The position numbers and the translations under genes were made by a program. Of a DNA stretch of 64,000 bases, positions 44,765 to 52,442 are shown one piece after another. The stretch is from Bradyrhizobium lablabi. Lineage in GTDB: Bacteria > Pseudomonadota > Alphaproteobacteria > Rhizobiales > Xanthobacteraceae. The notes under the pieces are model-generated. The model did not search any database and was not told where the DNA came from. It saw only the letters and a list, made by a program, of their open reading frames with translations. The stretch spans positions 496,001-560,000 of the forward strand of contig NZ_JAFCJK010000005.1 in assembly GCF_018131005.1 (NCBI RefSeq), in the 5' to 3' direction. Every line of letters starts with the position of its first letter. Position 1 is the stretch's first letter.

Positions 44765-45520
44765 ATGAGCGAGATCGTCACGGCGGGGATTCTGGTGATC
44801 GGCGACGAAATCCTGTCCGGCCGGACCAAGGACAAGAACATCGGCTTCATCGCCGAATACCTGACGAATATCGGCATCGACCTGAAGGAAGTGCGCATTG
44901 TCGCCGACGACGAGGCGGACATCGTCACCGCTCTTGATGCGCTGCGGCATCGCTACACCTATGTCTTCACCACCGGCGGGATCGGGCCGACCCATGACGA
45001 CATCACCGCGGACAGCGTGGCGAAGGCCTTCGGGGTCGGGATCAGTCACCATCCCGAGGTGGTCGCGCGGTTCAGGGAGCGCTGGAGCGAGCAGGATCTG
45101 AACGAGGCGCGGTTACGGATGGCCCGTGTGCCCGACGGCGCCGAACTCATTCAGAGCGCGACCATCCTCGCGCCCGGATTCAAGCTCGGCAACGTCATCG
45201 TGATGGCGGGCATCCCTTCAATCATGCAGGCGATGATGGACATCGTGGCACCGCGGCTGAAGTCCGGCGTGAGGATGCTTTCGGATTCCGTGCGCGCCGA
45301 CGCGCGGGAGGGCGACATCGGCGGCCCGTTGCGGGCGATCGCAGTGGCGCATCCCGACACCATCATCGGCAGCTATCCGTTCCAGGACGAGAACCAGAAG
45401 CCGAACACCAATCTGGTGGTGCGGTCCCGCGATCCGGAAAAGCTCGCGGCGGCAATGGCAGAGGTGAAAGAGATGCTGAAACAGCTGCACGCCGTGCACA
45501 ACAAGCCGGCGGCGGGTTGA
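44765..45520 (+). CDS. CinA-like molybdopterin-binding domain protein
   Basis: The 251-residue protein is a stand-alone MoaB/CinA N-terminal domain. It has ILVIGDEILSGRTKDKNIGF, FTTGGIGPTHDDITADSVAK and AGIPSIMQAMMD. It lacks the C-terminal nicotinamide-nucleotide amidohydrolase domain of full CinA. COG1058 members may act as ADP-ribose or FAD pyrophosphatases; the function here is not settled. GAGG and a further purine stretch precede ATG 44765. It runs divergently from the ATP-grasp gene and closely precedes gpt. Confidence 0.9.
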   Translation: MSEIVTAGILVIGDEILSGRTKDKNIGFIAEYLTNIGIDLKEVRIVADDEADIVTALDALRHRYTYVFTTGGIGPTHDDITADSVAKAFGVGISHHPEVVARFRERWSEQDLNEARLRMARVPDGAELIQSATILAPGFKLGNVIVMAGIPSIMQAMMDIVAPRLKSGVRMLSDSVRADAREGDIGGPLRAIAVAHPDTIIGSYPFQDENQKPNTNLVVRSRDPEKLAAAMAEVKEMLKQLHAVHNKPAAG

Positions 45521-45526
45521 TGCGCC

Positions 45527-46054
45527 ATGGTTGATAGAAGTTCTGAACTGAGCGCGCAGGAGCGGGCAGGCAAGGCCTTTCCGGTCTCGTGGGATCAATT
45601 TCATCGGGACTGCCGGGCGCTGACCTGGCGGCTCAACGAGGTCGGGCCGTTCCACGCCGTGATCGCGATCACCCGCGGCGGGCTGGTGCCGGCGGCGATC
45701 GTGGCGCGCGAACTCGGCGTGCGCGTGATCGATACCGTTTGCGTTGCGAGTTATGACCACGACAAGCAGGGCGACCTGAAAGTCTTGAAAGGCATCTCGG
45801 ACGACACGGCAAAACTCGGAGGCGGTACCGGCAAGGGTCTTCTGATCGTCGACGATCTCGTCGACACCGGAAAGACCGGGAGACTGGTGCGGCAGTTGCT
45901 GCCGGAGGCGCATTTCGCCACCGTCTACGCCAAGCCGAAGGGGCGGCCGCTGGTCGACACCTTCATTACGGAGGTGTCGCAGGACACCTGGATCTTCTTC
46001 CCATGGGACACCGCGCTGTCATTCCAACCGCCGATCCGCGACGACGCGGCGTGA
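45527..46054 (+). CDS. gpt: Xanthine phosphoribosyltransferase
   Basis: The 175-residue purine-salvage enzyme has the PRPP-binding loop GLLIVDDLVDTGKTGRLVR. Ligand regions AVIAITRGGLVPAAIVAREL and AKPKGRPLVDTFITEV also match Gpt. It converts xanthine (and guanine) with PRPP to the nucleotide. It is 6 bases after the CinA-like gene, in probable operon. Confidence 0.93.
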   Translation: MVDRSSELSAQERAGKAFPVSWDQFHRDCRALTWRLNEVGPFHAVIAITRGGLVPAAIVARELGVRVIDTVCVASYDHDKQGDLKVLKGISDDTAKLGGGTGKGLLIVDDLVDTGKTGRLVRQLLPEAHFATVYAKPKGRPLVDTFITEVSQDTWIFFPWDTALSFQPPIRDDAA

Positions 46055-46060
46055 GGTCAC

Positions 46061-46178
46061 CGTCATTGCGAGCGAAGCGAAGCAATCCATCGCGCGGCAT
46101 GCGTGGACGTATGGATTGCTTGGTCGCTGCAGGGCAAAATTGCTCTGCAATTTTGTCGCGAGCTCCTCGCAACGACGA
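46061..46178. repeat. Dispersed palindromic repeat, CGTCATTGCGAG type, copy A
   Basis: It begins CGTCATTGCGAG and ends CTCGCAACGACG, nearly inverted ends, with internal perfect arms AGCAATCCAT (46081-46090)/ATGGATTGCT (46111-46120). Copy B with intact 12-bp ends lies at 58391-58512. It lies directly behind gpt. Confidence 0.75.
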
Positions 46179-46196
46179 TTGCGGCTAGGGCGAGCC

Positions 46197-46808
46197 GTGC
46201 CCCTGCAAAACCGCGTCACGCCGACAGGCGACATCATCGCCACCGAACATCGTGGCACCTTCACCGGCAATCGCGGCATCATCCACGACCCTGCGACGAA
46301 GACGCTCTTGACCAAACGCTGGTCGACGCCCGCCTGGATCACCTGCCTGTGCGAGTTCAGGGGATGGCGGCGCAGCGTGATGAGCAGGCGGAGCTGGACC
46401 GAAATGTTCTTCCTCGATGAAGCCACCGCGTTCGCCGCCGGTCATCGTCCGTGCTTCTTCTGCCGTCGCGCGGACGCAAAACGGTTTCGCGGCTGCTGGG
46501 AGCGGGGCAATGGCGTGACCGGCCTCAGTGCCAAGGCGATGGACGCGGTGTTGCACTCTGAAAGGCTCGAACGCGGCCGGAAGCGGTTGCATCCGCTGCC
46601 GACGGCGCTGCTTGAGCTGCCCGATGGTGCGATGGTGCAGGCGAACGGGGAGAGCTACCTCGTCACCGGCGGCAAGGTGCTGCGCTGGTCGTTCGCTGGC
46701 TACAGCCATGCTGACATGACCGGCCCACCCATGCTGCTCACGCCGCCATCGACGATCCGCGCGTTTCAGGCGGGTTACCGGCCGATGCTGCATCCGAGCG
46801 CGAATTAG
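46197..46808 (+). CDS. Conserved protein of unknown function
   Basis: From GTG 46197 the 203-residue protein begins with PLQNRVTPTGDIIATEHRGT. It has a Trp/Arg-rich core (SRRSWTEMFFLDEATAFAAG) and a cysteine pair in HRPCFFCRRADAKRF that could bind metal. A longer ATG frame would read through the repeat upstream, so GTG is preferred. I recall similar orphan proteins in rhizobia but no function. Confidence 0.7.
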   Translation: MPLQNRVTPTGDIIATEHRGTFTGNRGIIHDPATKTLLTKRWSTPAWITCLCEFRGWRRSVMSRRSWTEMFFLDEATAFAAGHRPCFFCRRADAKRFRGCWERGNGVTGLSAKAMDAVLHSERLERGRKRLHPLPTALLELPDGAMVQANGESYLVTGGKVLRWSFAGYSHADMTGPPMLLTPPSTIRAFQAGYRPMLHPSAN

Positions 46809-46821
46809 CCGCAGAAGTCTG

Positions 46822-47055
46822 TCAGCGAAGTGGCTTGCCCTGCTCGTCGACGCTCATGCGGGAATCCCTGAGCGTCCATTCCTTGATGATCTGCCGGCAG
46901 CGCACAATCTCCGGCGGGTCCTGTGTCGCAGGTGATTGCGCCGTGCGTGCGATCGTGTCCCGGCAGGCATTGAGCTGGTCGCGCTCGCCGGCCTGTGCCG
47001 GCCAGGTCGCGGCGAGCAGCGCGGCCGTCGTTGCGATGCGAAGGACGGTCGCCAT
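46822..47055 (-). CDS. Small secreted protein (77 aa)
   Basis: The start ATG (47055) overlaps the stop of the methyltransferase gene in the form TGATG. A signal peptide (MATVLRIATTAALLAATWPA, cut near QAG) precedes a 55-residue mature part with two Cys (NACRDTI, VRCRQII), which may pair. Function is unknown. Confidence 0.65.
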   Translation of the reverse strand: MATVLRIATTAALLAATWPAQAGERDQLNACRDTIARTAQSPATQDPPEIVRCRQIIKEWTLRDSRMSVDEQGKPLR

Positions 47056-48077
47056 CAGGCCAGCCGCTGCCTTGCCAGCTTTGCACCTGCGCCGAGCGCC
47101 ACGAGCTTGGCTTCCGCGATATCCCGCCGCATCGGCGCCATGCCGCAATTGGTGGTCGCAACGATATTGCTCTTGGGCACGAATTTCGCGACCGCCTCGA
47201 TCACCTTGACGACGTCTTCCGCGGACTCGACCTCGTCGCTGGCGACGTCGATCACTCCGGCCTGCACGACCTTGCCGGGAAGTGCCGACAGCAGTTCCAG
47301 CGGCACCTTCGAATTCCGACACTCGATCGCAACCTGCTGGATCGTGCTCTTGTCAATCACGGGGAACGTTTCTTCGTACTGCCGCCACTCGCCACCGAGC
47401 GTCTGCTTCCAGTCGGTGTTGGCCTTGATGCCGTAGCCGTAGCAGATGTGCACGGCGGTAGCGCAGGTCAGCCCTTCGGCCGCGCGTTCGAGCGCCTTGA
47501 CGCCCCAGTCGCGCACCTCGTCCATGTAGACGTTGAAGGCAGGCTCGTCGAACTGGATCATGTCGACGCCGTCGGCCTGCAGCGCCTTTGCCTCGTCGTT
47601 CAACAGCTCGGCAAAGGCAAATGCCATTTTGATGCGGTCGCCGTAATATTTGTCGGCGATGGTGTCGATGATGGTCATCGGTCCGGGCAGGGTGAATTTC
47701 AGCCTGTTCCTCGTATGCGCCCGGGCGACGCGGGCCTCGCCGGAATGTACGCGGCCCTTGAGCCGCAGCGGCGCGACCACCTGCGGAACCATGGCCTTGT
47801 AGCGATCCTTCCGGATGCCCATTTCGACCTTGTGAGCGAAATCGATGCCCTCGATCTTCTCCAGGAAGCCGTGCACGAAATGCTGGCGTGCCTGCTCGCC
47901 CTCGGTGACGATGTCGATGCCGGCATCCTCCTGCAGCTTGACTGCGAGCACGGTGGCGTCCCGCTTGGCGCGTGCGAGTTCGTCGCCTTGTGGCTTCCAG
48001 GGCGCCCACAGGACATTGGGCTCGGCCAGCCATTCCGGCTTGGGTAGGGAGCCTGCGATGGTGGTTGGAAACAGCAT
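47055..48077 (-). CDS. MetE C-terminal-like (core) methyltransferase
   Basis: The 340-residue protein matches only the C-terminal catalytic half of cobalamin-independent methionine synthase. The zinc ligands are all kept: His210 and Cys212 (VHICYGYG), Glu252 (AIECRNS) and Cys311 (TTNCGMAP). The N-terminal half of the ~750-residue MetE is absent, so the methyl donor may differ from 5-methyltetrahydrofolate polyglutamate; folate-independent core methionine synthases are known in bacteria. ATG 48077 has GGAGG 6 bases upstream. It is divergent from the GST gene. Confidence 0.88.
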   Translation of the reverse strand: MLFPTTIAGSLPKPEWLAEPNVLWAPWKPQGDELARAKRDATVLAVKLQEDAGIDIVTEGEQARQHFVHGFLEKIEGIDFAHKVEMGIRKDRYKAMVPQVVAPLRLKGRVHSGEARVARAHTRNRLKFTLPGPMTIIDTIADKYYGDRIKMAFAFAELLNDEAKALQADGVDMIQFDEPAFNVYMDEVRDWGVKALERAAEGLTCATAVHICYGYGIKANTDWKQTLGGEWRQYEETFPVIDKSTIQQVAIECRNSKVPLELLSALPGKVVQAGVIDVASDEVESAEDVVKVIEAVAKFVPKSNIVATTNCGMAPMRRDIAEAKLVALGAGAKLARQRLA

Positions 48078-48178
48078 GGGAGCCTCCGGCCGCGGTATCA
48101 TTGAGGGCCTGTCTGCCATGTCTTATGCTCGAGGTACAGAACAACAAAAGTCTGCGTGACCCGCAATCAAGGAAACCC

Positions 48179-48880
48179 ATGATCGACCTTCACTACGCGC
48201 CGACGCCGAACGGATGGAAAATTTCGATCATGCTGGAGGAGTTGGGGGTGCCCTACCGGGTCATCCCCGTGGATATCCGGGCCGGCGAGCAGTTTCGCCC
48301 CGAATTCCTGGCGATCAGTCCCAACAACCGGATTCCGGCGATCGTAGACCATGAGCCCGTCGATGGTCGCGGGCCGTTTTCGGTGTTCGAGACCGGCGCA
48401 ATTCTGATCTATCTTGCCGACAAGACCGGCCGTTTCCTGCCGCAGGAGTTGCGGGAGCGGTCCACCGTCGTTCAATGGGTAATGTGGCAGATCGGGGGCT
48501 TAGGTCCAATGCTCGGCCAGCACGGCCATTTCGCGCTCTACGCGCCCGAGAGGATCCCTTACGCGATCGAGCGCTACCGCGACGAGGCGGCCCGGCTCTA
48601 CGGTGTGCTCGACCGTCAGCTCGGCAGGACCGGCAGCTACATTGCCGGCGACTATTCGATCGCCGATATCGCCTGTTTCCCCTGGACCATGACCCACAAG
48701 GCGCAAGGTTTCACGCTCGACGACTATCCGAACATCAAGCGCTGGTACGCGGCGGTGCGCGCCCGGCCGCAGGTGCAGGCGGGCCTTGCGATCGGCAAGT
48801 TCGTCAAGGAGCCGTTCGACGAGGAGGCGCGGAAGAATATGTTTGGCCAGCGCGCGAAGGAGCTCACCGGAAGGAAATGA
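48179..48880 (+). CDS. Glutathione S-transferase (YfcG/Ure2p-like)
   Basis: The 233-residue enzyme has an N-terminal thioredoxin-fold domain starting IDLHYAPTPNGWKISIMLEE, the cis-Pro loop NNRIPAIVDHEP and glutathione-binding FETGAILIYLADKTGRF. The C-terminal helical domain holds YIAGDYSIADIACFPW. Asn in TPNGWK is the typical YfcG/YghU-type active-site residue, suggesting disulfide reductase activity. An AAGGAA site precedes ATG 48179. Confidence 0.92.
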   Translation: MIDLHYAPTPNGWKISIMLEELGVPYRVIPVDIRAGEQFRPEFLAISPNNRIPAIVDHEPVDGRGPFSVFETGAILIYLADKTGRFLPQELRERSTVVQWVMWQIGGLGPMLGQHGHFALYAPERIPYAIERYRDEAARLYGVLDRQLGRTGSYIAGDYSIADIACFPWTMTHKAQGFTLDDYPNIKRWYAAVRARPQVQAGLAIGKFVKEPFDEEARKNMFGQRAKELTGRK

Positions 48881-48888
48881 CACTCTGG

Positions 48889-48990
48889 CTCATGGTGAGG
48901 AGGCGCGAAGCGCCGTCTCGAATCATGAGGCCACAGACAGGCTTTCATCCTTCGAACGCGCATGCCGCGCTCCTCGGGGTGGGGGGTCAA
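48889..48990. repeat. Diverged dispersed repeat with CATCCTTCGA
   Basis: The gap between the GST and isomerase-like genes holds CGCGAAGCGCC and GTCTCGAATCATGAGG, then CATCCTTCGAACGCGC. The latter words are shared with the 4040-4115 element. The copy is degraded and no gene is present. Confidence 0.4.
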
Positions 48991-49016
48991 GAGCAACCAC
49001 AATACAAGGAAATGCC

Positions 49017-49628
49017 ATGATCGAATTCTTCTTCGACTGTTCCAGCCCGTGGACCTATCTTGCCTTCCACAACATTCAGCCGCTTGCGAAGGAATTCGGT
49101 GCCGAGATCATTTGGCGGCCGATCCTGGTCGGCGGCATCTTCAACACAGTCAATCCATCGGTCTATGCCCAGCGCGAGACTCCGGTGCCGTTGAAGGCGC
49201 GCTACATGTTGAAGGATCTTGCCGACTGGGCGCGCGCGGCAGGGCTCGCCATCAAGATGCCGCCGACGGTGTTTCCGGTGAACAGCGTCAAGGCGATGCG
49301 CGGCTGCATCCTTCTCGGCAACGACAGGATGGTGCCGTTTGTGCGCGCCGTGTTCGAGGCCTATTGGGGCGAGGACAGGGATATCTCGCAGGACGCGGTC
49401 CTGTCCGAGATTTGCGGCAAGGTGGGCATCGATCCGGCAAGGTTCTTCGCCGGGATCGGCGACCAGGCGATCAAGGACCAGCTCAGGGTCAACACCGAGG
49501 AGGCGGTGGCGCGAGGTGGCTTCGGCTCGCCGACGATTTTCGTCGACAAGACCGACATGTATTTCGGCAATGACCGCCTGCCGCTGATCCGCGAGGTGCT
49601 GGCGCGCCGCAAGGCGAGCGCAGCTTGA
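49017..49628 (+). CDS. DsbA-fold 2-hydroxychromene-2-carboxylate isomerase-like protein
   Basis: The 203-residue protein belongs to the kappa-GST/HCCA isomerase family. It begins MIEFFFDCSSPWTYLAFHNI with the catalytic Ser in SSPW, and has IIWRPILVGGIFNTVNP and GGFGSPTIFVDKTDMYFGND. Such enzymes isomerise aromatic intermediates with glutathione; the neighbouring GST and quinone oxidoreductase genes fit aromatic detoxification. Its stop overlaps the next start by one base. Confidence 0.88.
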   Translation: MIEFFFDCSSPWTYLAFHNIQPLAKEFGAEIIWRPILVGGIFNTVNPSVYAQRETPVPLKARYMLKDLADWARAAGLAIKMPPTVFPVNSVKAMRGCILLGNDRMVPFVRAVFEAYWGEDRDISQDAVLSEICGKVGIDPARFFAGIGDQAIKDQLRVNTEEAVARGGFGSPTIFVDKTDMYFGNDRLPLIREVLARRKASAA

Positions 49629-50602
49629 TGCCGAGAGCCGTCGTCTGCCGCGAGCTCGGGCCGCCCGAGCACCTGCACCTCGAGAGCTTTGCGTCCGTTC
49701 CGCTGCAGGCGGGCGAAGTGCGCGTCGCCATTCGTGCCGCGGGCATCAATTTTCCCGACATCCTGATGGCGGCCGGCGAGTACCAGCTCAAGCCGCCGCT
49801 GCCGTTCACACCGGGCTCGGAAGCGGCCGGCGACGTCGTCGAGGTGATTGATGCCGCCGGTGTCGCTGAAGGTGACAAGGTGATCGTGAAGATGCGCTTC
49901 GGCGCCTATTGCGACGAGGCCGTGGCTGTGCCGTCACAGCTCGTGCCGCTGCCGTCGACCTTCGACTATGCAGAGGGCGCGACCTTTCTTGCCGCGCACG
50001 GCACCGCCTATCACGCGCTGATCGACCGCGGTCAGATCAGGCCAGGCGAGGTGCTGTTGGTGCATGGTGCCGGCGGCGGCGTGGGGCTGGCCGCCGTCGA
50101 GATCGGCAAGCTGCTCGGCGCCACCGTGATCGCCGCGACGTCAAGCGAGGAGAAGCTCGCGGTTGCGAGCGCGCGCGGCGCCGACCATCTCGTGCTCTAT
50201 GCACGGGAGCCTTTCCGCGAGGCAGTCAAGCGCCTTACCGATGGCCGCGGCGCCGACGTTGTATTCGATCCGGTCGGCGGCGAGGTGTTCGAGAGCTCGA
50301 TGCGCTGCATCAACTGGGGCGCGCGGATTCTGGTGATCGGCTTCACCGGCGGCATCGGCCTCGCGCGCACCAATCTGTTGATGATCAAGAGCGCGAGCGT
50401 TCTCGGCGTCCGCGCCGGCGAGGCAGTGCGAAAAAATCCCGCCCTCGGCGCGACCAGGATCAAGGCGCTGAGCGAATGGGCGGAGGCCGGCAAGGTCCGT
50501 CCGAATATTTCGCATCGCCTTCCGCTCGAGGAACATGCGAAGGCGATGCGGTTGCTCATCGAGCGCAAGGCGATCGGCCGGGTGGCGTTGATGATGCGGT
50601 AG
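49628..50602 (+). CDS. Zinc-free NADPH:quinone oxidoreductase (MDR family)
   Basis: The 324-residue medium-chain reductase has a GroES-like N-terminus (INFPDILMAAGEYQLKPPLP, FTPGSEAAGDVVEV) and a Rossmann part with VLLVHGAGGGVGLAAVEIGK. FDPVGGEVFESSMR follows. Zinc-binding Cys/His residues are absent, as in quinone oxidoreductases (QOR). Its start overlaps the isomerase-like gene stop, giving a GST-isomerase-QOR run on the plus strand. Confidence 0.9.
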   Translation: MPRAVVCRELGPPEHLHLESFASVPLQAGEVRVAIRAAGINFPDILMAAGEYQLKPPLPFTPGSEAAGDVVEVIDAAGVAEGDKVIVKMRFGAYCDEAVAVPSQLVPLPSTFDYAEGATFLAAHGTAYHALIDRGQIRPGEVLLVHGAGGGVGLAAVEIGKLLGATVIAATSSEEKLAVASARGADHLVLYAREPFREAVKRLTDGRGADVVFDPVGGEVFESSMRCINWGARILVIGFTGGIGLARTNLLMIKSASVLGVRAGEAVRKNPALGATRIKALSEWAEAGKVRPNISHRLPLEEHAKAMRLLIERKAIGRVALMMR

Positions 50603-50632
50603 TTCCCGTCGTTGCGAGCGAAACGACGAAAG

Positions 50633-50737
50633 CTAAAGCATGATCCGGAAAAGTGTGTAGCGGTTTTCCGAAAAGATCATGCGCAAACGACAAGCTAAAG
50701 CGCGATAATGCTTCATCCTGATCTCATCGCGCTTTAG
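50633..50737. repeat. Dispersed repeat, ATGATCCGGAAAAGTG type, copy B
   Basis: This is the better-kept copy of the element at 32114-32240. It has inverted ends CTAAAGC/GCTTTAG and internal perfect 12-bp arms CTAAAGCGCGAT (50695-50706)/ATCGCGCTTTAG (50726-50737). It fills the convergent gap between the quinone reductase and lipase-like genes and overlaps the end of the latter by four bases. Confidence 0.78.
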
Positions 50738-51408
50738 GGCCTTGTGAAACGCCCATCTCTCAAAAATGCGATCGTCTGCGCGATCGCCTCGCCGTTACGC
50801 ACCAGCCAGGGATGCGAGCTGCGGACCACGATGTGATCGGCCATGCCGTCGAGTCTGGTGTTGGCAACCGACACTCGCCCGTCGTGCGGCCGCGGCAGCA
50901 TCGCCGAGGCGATCGGATAGATCGAGCGGCTTCCGGCAATGATGCCCGCGGAGTAGTCGACCGTAGGCAGCATCGCGCTGGTTGCGGCATCACGCCTTGT
51001 GACGAGCTGCTGGCCGGCCGGGCCGAAGAGCGCGCGATAGGCTGCGACATTCCTCAGGCGATCGGCGATCTCGCTGCCGCCGTTCGGTGTGCCCAGCATC
51101 ACCACGCGGCCAAGCCGCGTCGGGCGATGCCTGGCGAGATAGGCCCGGGCAAGCAGGCCGCCCATGGAATGGCAGACGAAGTGGACGGAGCCCTTGAGGC
51201 CGCCTGCAAACAGCTCGATCGCCGGATGGATGTCCTCCACCAGCGCGCCGAGCGCTTTCTTCCTGCTGTCATAGTCAAGATTGAGCGTGGCAAAACCTTG
51301 GGCTCGCAGCGCCAGCTCCATCTTGCGGAACGAGCGCGCCGTCCTGATGATGCCATGCAGTAGGACGACCCCGTCAGACACCGGCGTCGGAGCGGTCCGG
51401 TCACTCAC
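50734..51408 (-). CDS. Alpha/beta hydrolase, lipase/PGAP1-like
   Basis: The 224-residue protein has the oxyanion region DGVVLLHGIIRTARSFRKME and the nucleophile elbow in HFVCHSMGGLLARAYLA, with the LGTPNGGSEIADRL loop after it and a C-terminal HPWLVRN with a candidate His. GTG 51408 overlaps the crotonase stop (GTGA) and is preferred; an in-frame GTG at 51432 is possible. It is the last gene of the minus-strand peptide locus and probably has esterase activity. Confidence 0.83.
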   Translation of the reverse strand: MSDRTAPTPVSDGVVLLHGIIRTARSFRKMELALRAQGFATLNLDYDSRKKALGALVEDIHPAIELFAGGLKGSVHFVCHSMGGLLARAYLARHRPTRLGRVVMLGTPNGGSEIADRLRNVAAYRALFGPAGQQLVTRRDAATSAMLPTVDYSAGIIAGSRSIYPIASAMLPRPHDGRVSVANTRLDGMADHIVVRSSHPWLVRNGEAIAQTIAFLRDGRFTRP

Positions 51409-52295
51409 GTATAGTCGCGCTCTTGCCACCACGGGAAATAGTCGGGCATATCTGACGAGACCTTGTTCTTGAACACGGCCGGTCGCTTCTCAAGGAACGA
51501 CACCACGCCTTCCTTGACGTCGTCTGAGCGGCCGCGCGCATAGATGCCGCGGCTGTCGACCTTGTGAGCCTCCATCGGATCGTCGGCGCCCATCATGCGC
51601 CACATCATCTGGCGGATCAGCGCCACCGACACCGGCGCGGTCTTGGCCGCAATTTCCTTGGCGAGGGCGCGCGCGGCCGGCAGCAACTCGTCCGGTGGCA
51701 CCACCTTGCTGACGAGGCGGCCGGCGAGCGCTTCCTGCGCCGGGAACACGCGGCCGGTGTAACACCATTCAAGCGCCTGCGAGATGCCGACGATGCGCGG
51801 CAGGAACCAGCTCGAGGCCGCCTCGGGGACAATGCCGCGCTGGGAGAACACGAAACCGAACCGCGCGGCTTCGGAGGCGATGCGGATATCCATTGCGAGC
51901 TGCATGGTGACGCCGATGCCGACCGCGGGCCCGTTCACCGCGGCGATCACCGGCTTCAGGCACTTGAAGATGCGCAGCGTCACCTGGCCACCGCCGTCGC
52001 GCACCTGCGGATCGCTGTAGTCCACCGCACCGCTCGCAAGCCGCTTCACCGGCCCGCGCCGCGCGTCGCGGTCGAAAGTGTCCGCGCCGGACGAAAGGTC
52101 CGCGCCGGCACAGAAGCCGCGGCCTGCGCCGGTCACGATGACGGCTCTGACGTCGTCGTCCTTGTCGGCCTTGTCGAACGCGTCGATGAGCTCTCGCTGC
52201 ATGGTGGCGTTGAAGGCGTTGAGCTTGTCGGGCCGATTCAACGTGATGGTAAGGATTTGCTCGGCGACCTCATATTTGATCGTCTCGTACGCCAT
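51405..52295 (-). CDS. Enoyl-CoA hydratase/isomerase (crotonase) family protein
   Basis: The 296-residue crotonase has the CoA/oxyanion motifs LNRPDKLNAFNATMQREL and GAGRGFCAGADLSSG. VNGPAVGIGVTMQLAMDIRI and the catalytic Glu region RGIVPEAASSWFLPRIVG follow. GGAGGG precedes the ATG at 52295. It may degrade acyl groups released from imported substrates; this is inferred only from the neighbouring genes. Confidence 0.92.
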   Translation of the reverse strand: MAYETIKYEVAEQILTITLNRPDKLNAFNATMQRELIDAFDKADKDDDVRAVIVTGAGRGFCAGADLSSGADTFDRDARRGPVKRLASGAVDYSDPQVRDGGGQVTLRIFKCLKPVIAAVNGPAVGIGVTMQLAMDIRIASEAARFGFVFSQRGIVPEAASSWFLPRIVGISQALEWCYTGRVFPAQEALAGRLVSKVVPPDELLPAARALAKEIAAKTAPVSVALIRQMMWRMMGADDPMEAHKVDSRGIYARGRSDDVKEGVVSFLEKRPAVFKNKVSSDMPDYFPWWQERDYT

Positions 52296-52337
52296 GTTTC
52301 CCTCCTGCGTGTTCTCTTATTGCCCGTTCACGGAACT

Positions 52338-52434
52338 CGTCATGCCTCCGGGGTTGACCCGGGCCATCCACGCTTTTCTGTTCGAGCGGAGTGTGAATGC
52401 GTGGATGGCCGGGTCAAGCCCTGGGCCATGAGGA
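52338..52434. repeat. Dispersed palindromic repeat, CATCCACG type, copy B
   Basis: CCATCCACGC (52364-52373) and GCGTGGATGG (52399-52408) are inverted arms. Outer words TTGACCCGGGCC and GGCCGGGTCAAGCCC are partly inverted too. It is the partner of the element at 42045-42137 and lies between the crotonase and amidase genes. Confidence 0.72.
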
Positions 52435-52442
52435 CGGTGCGG

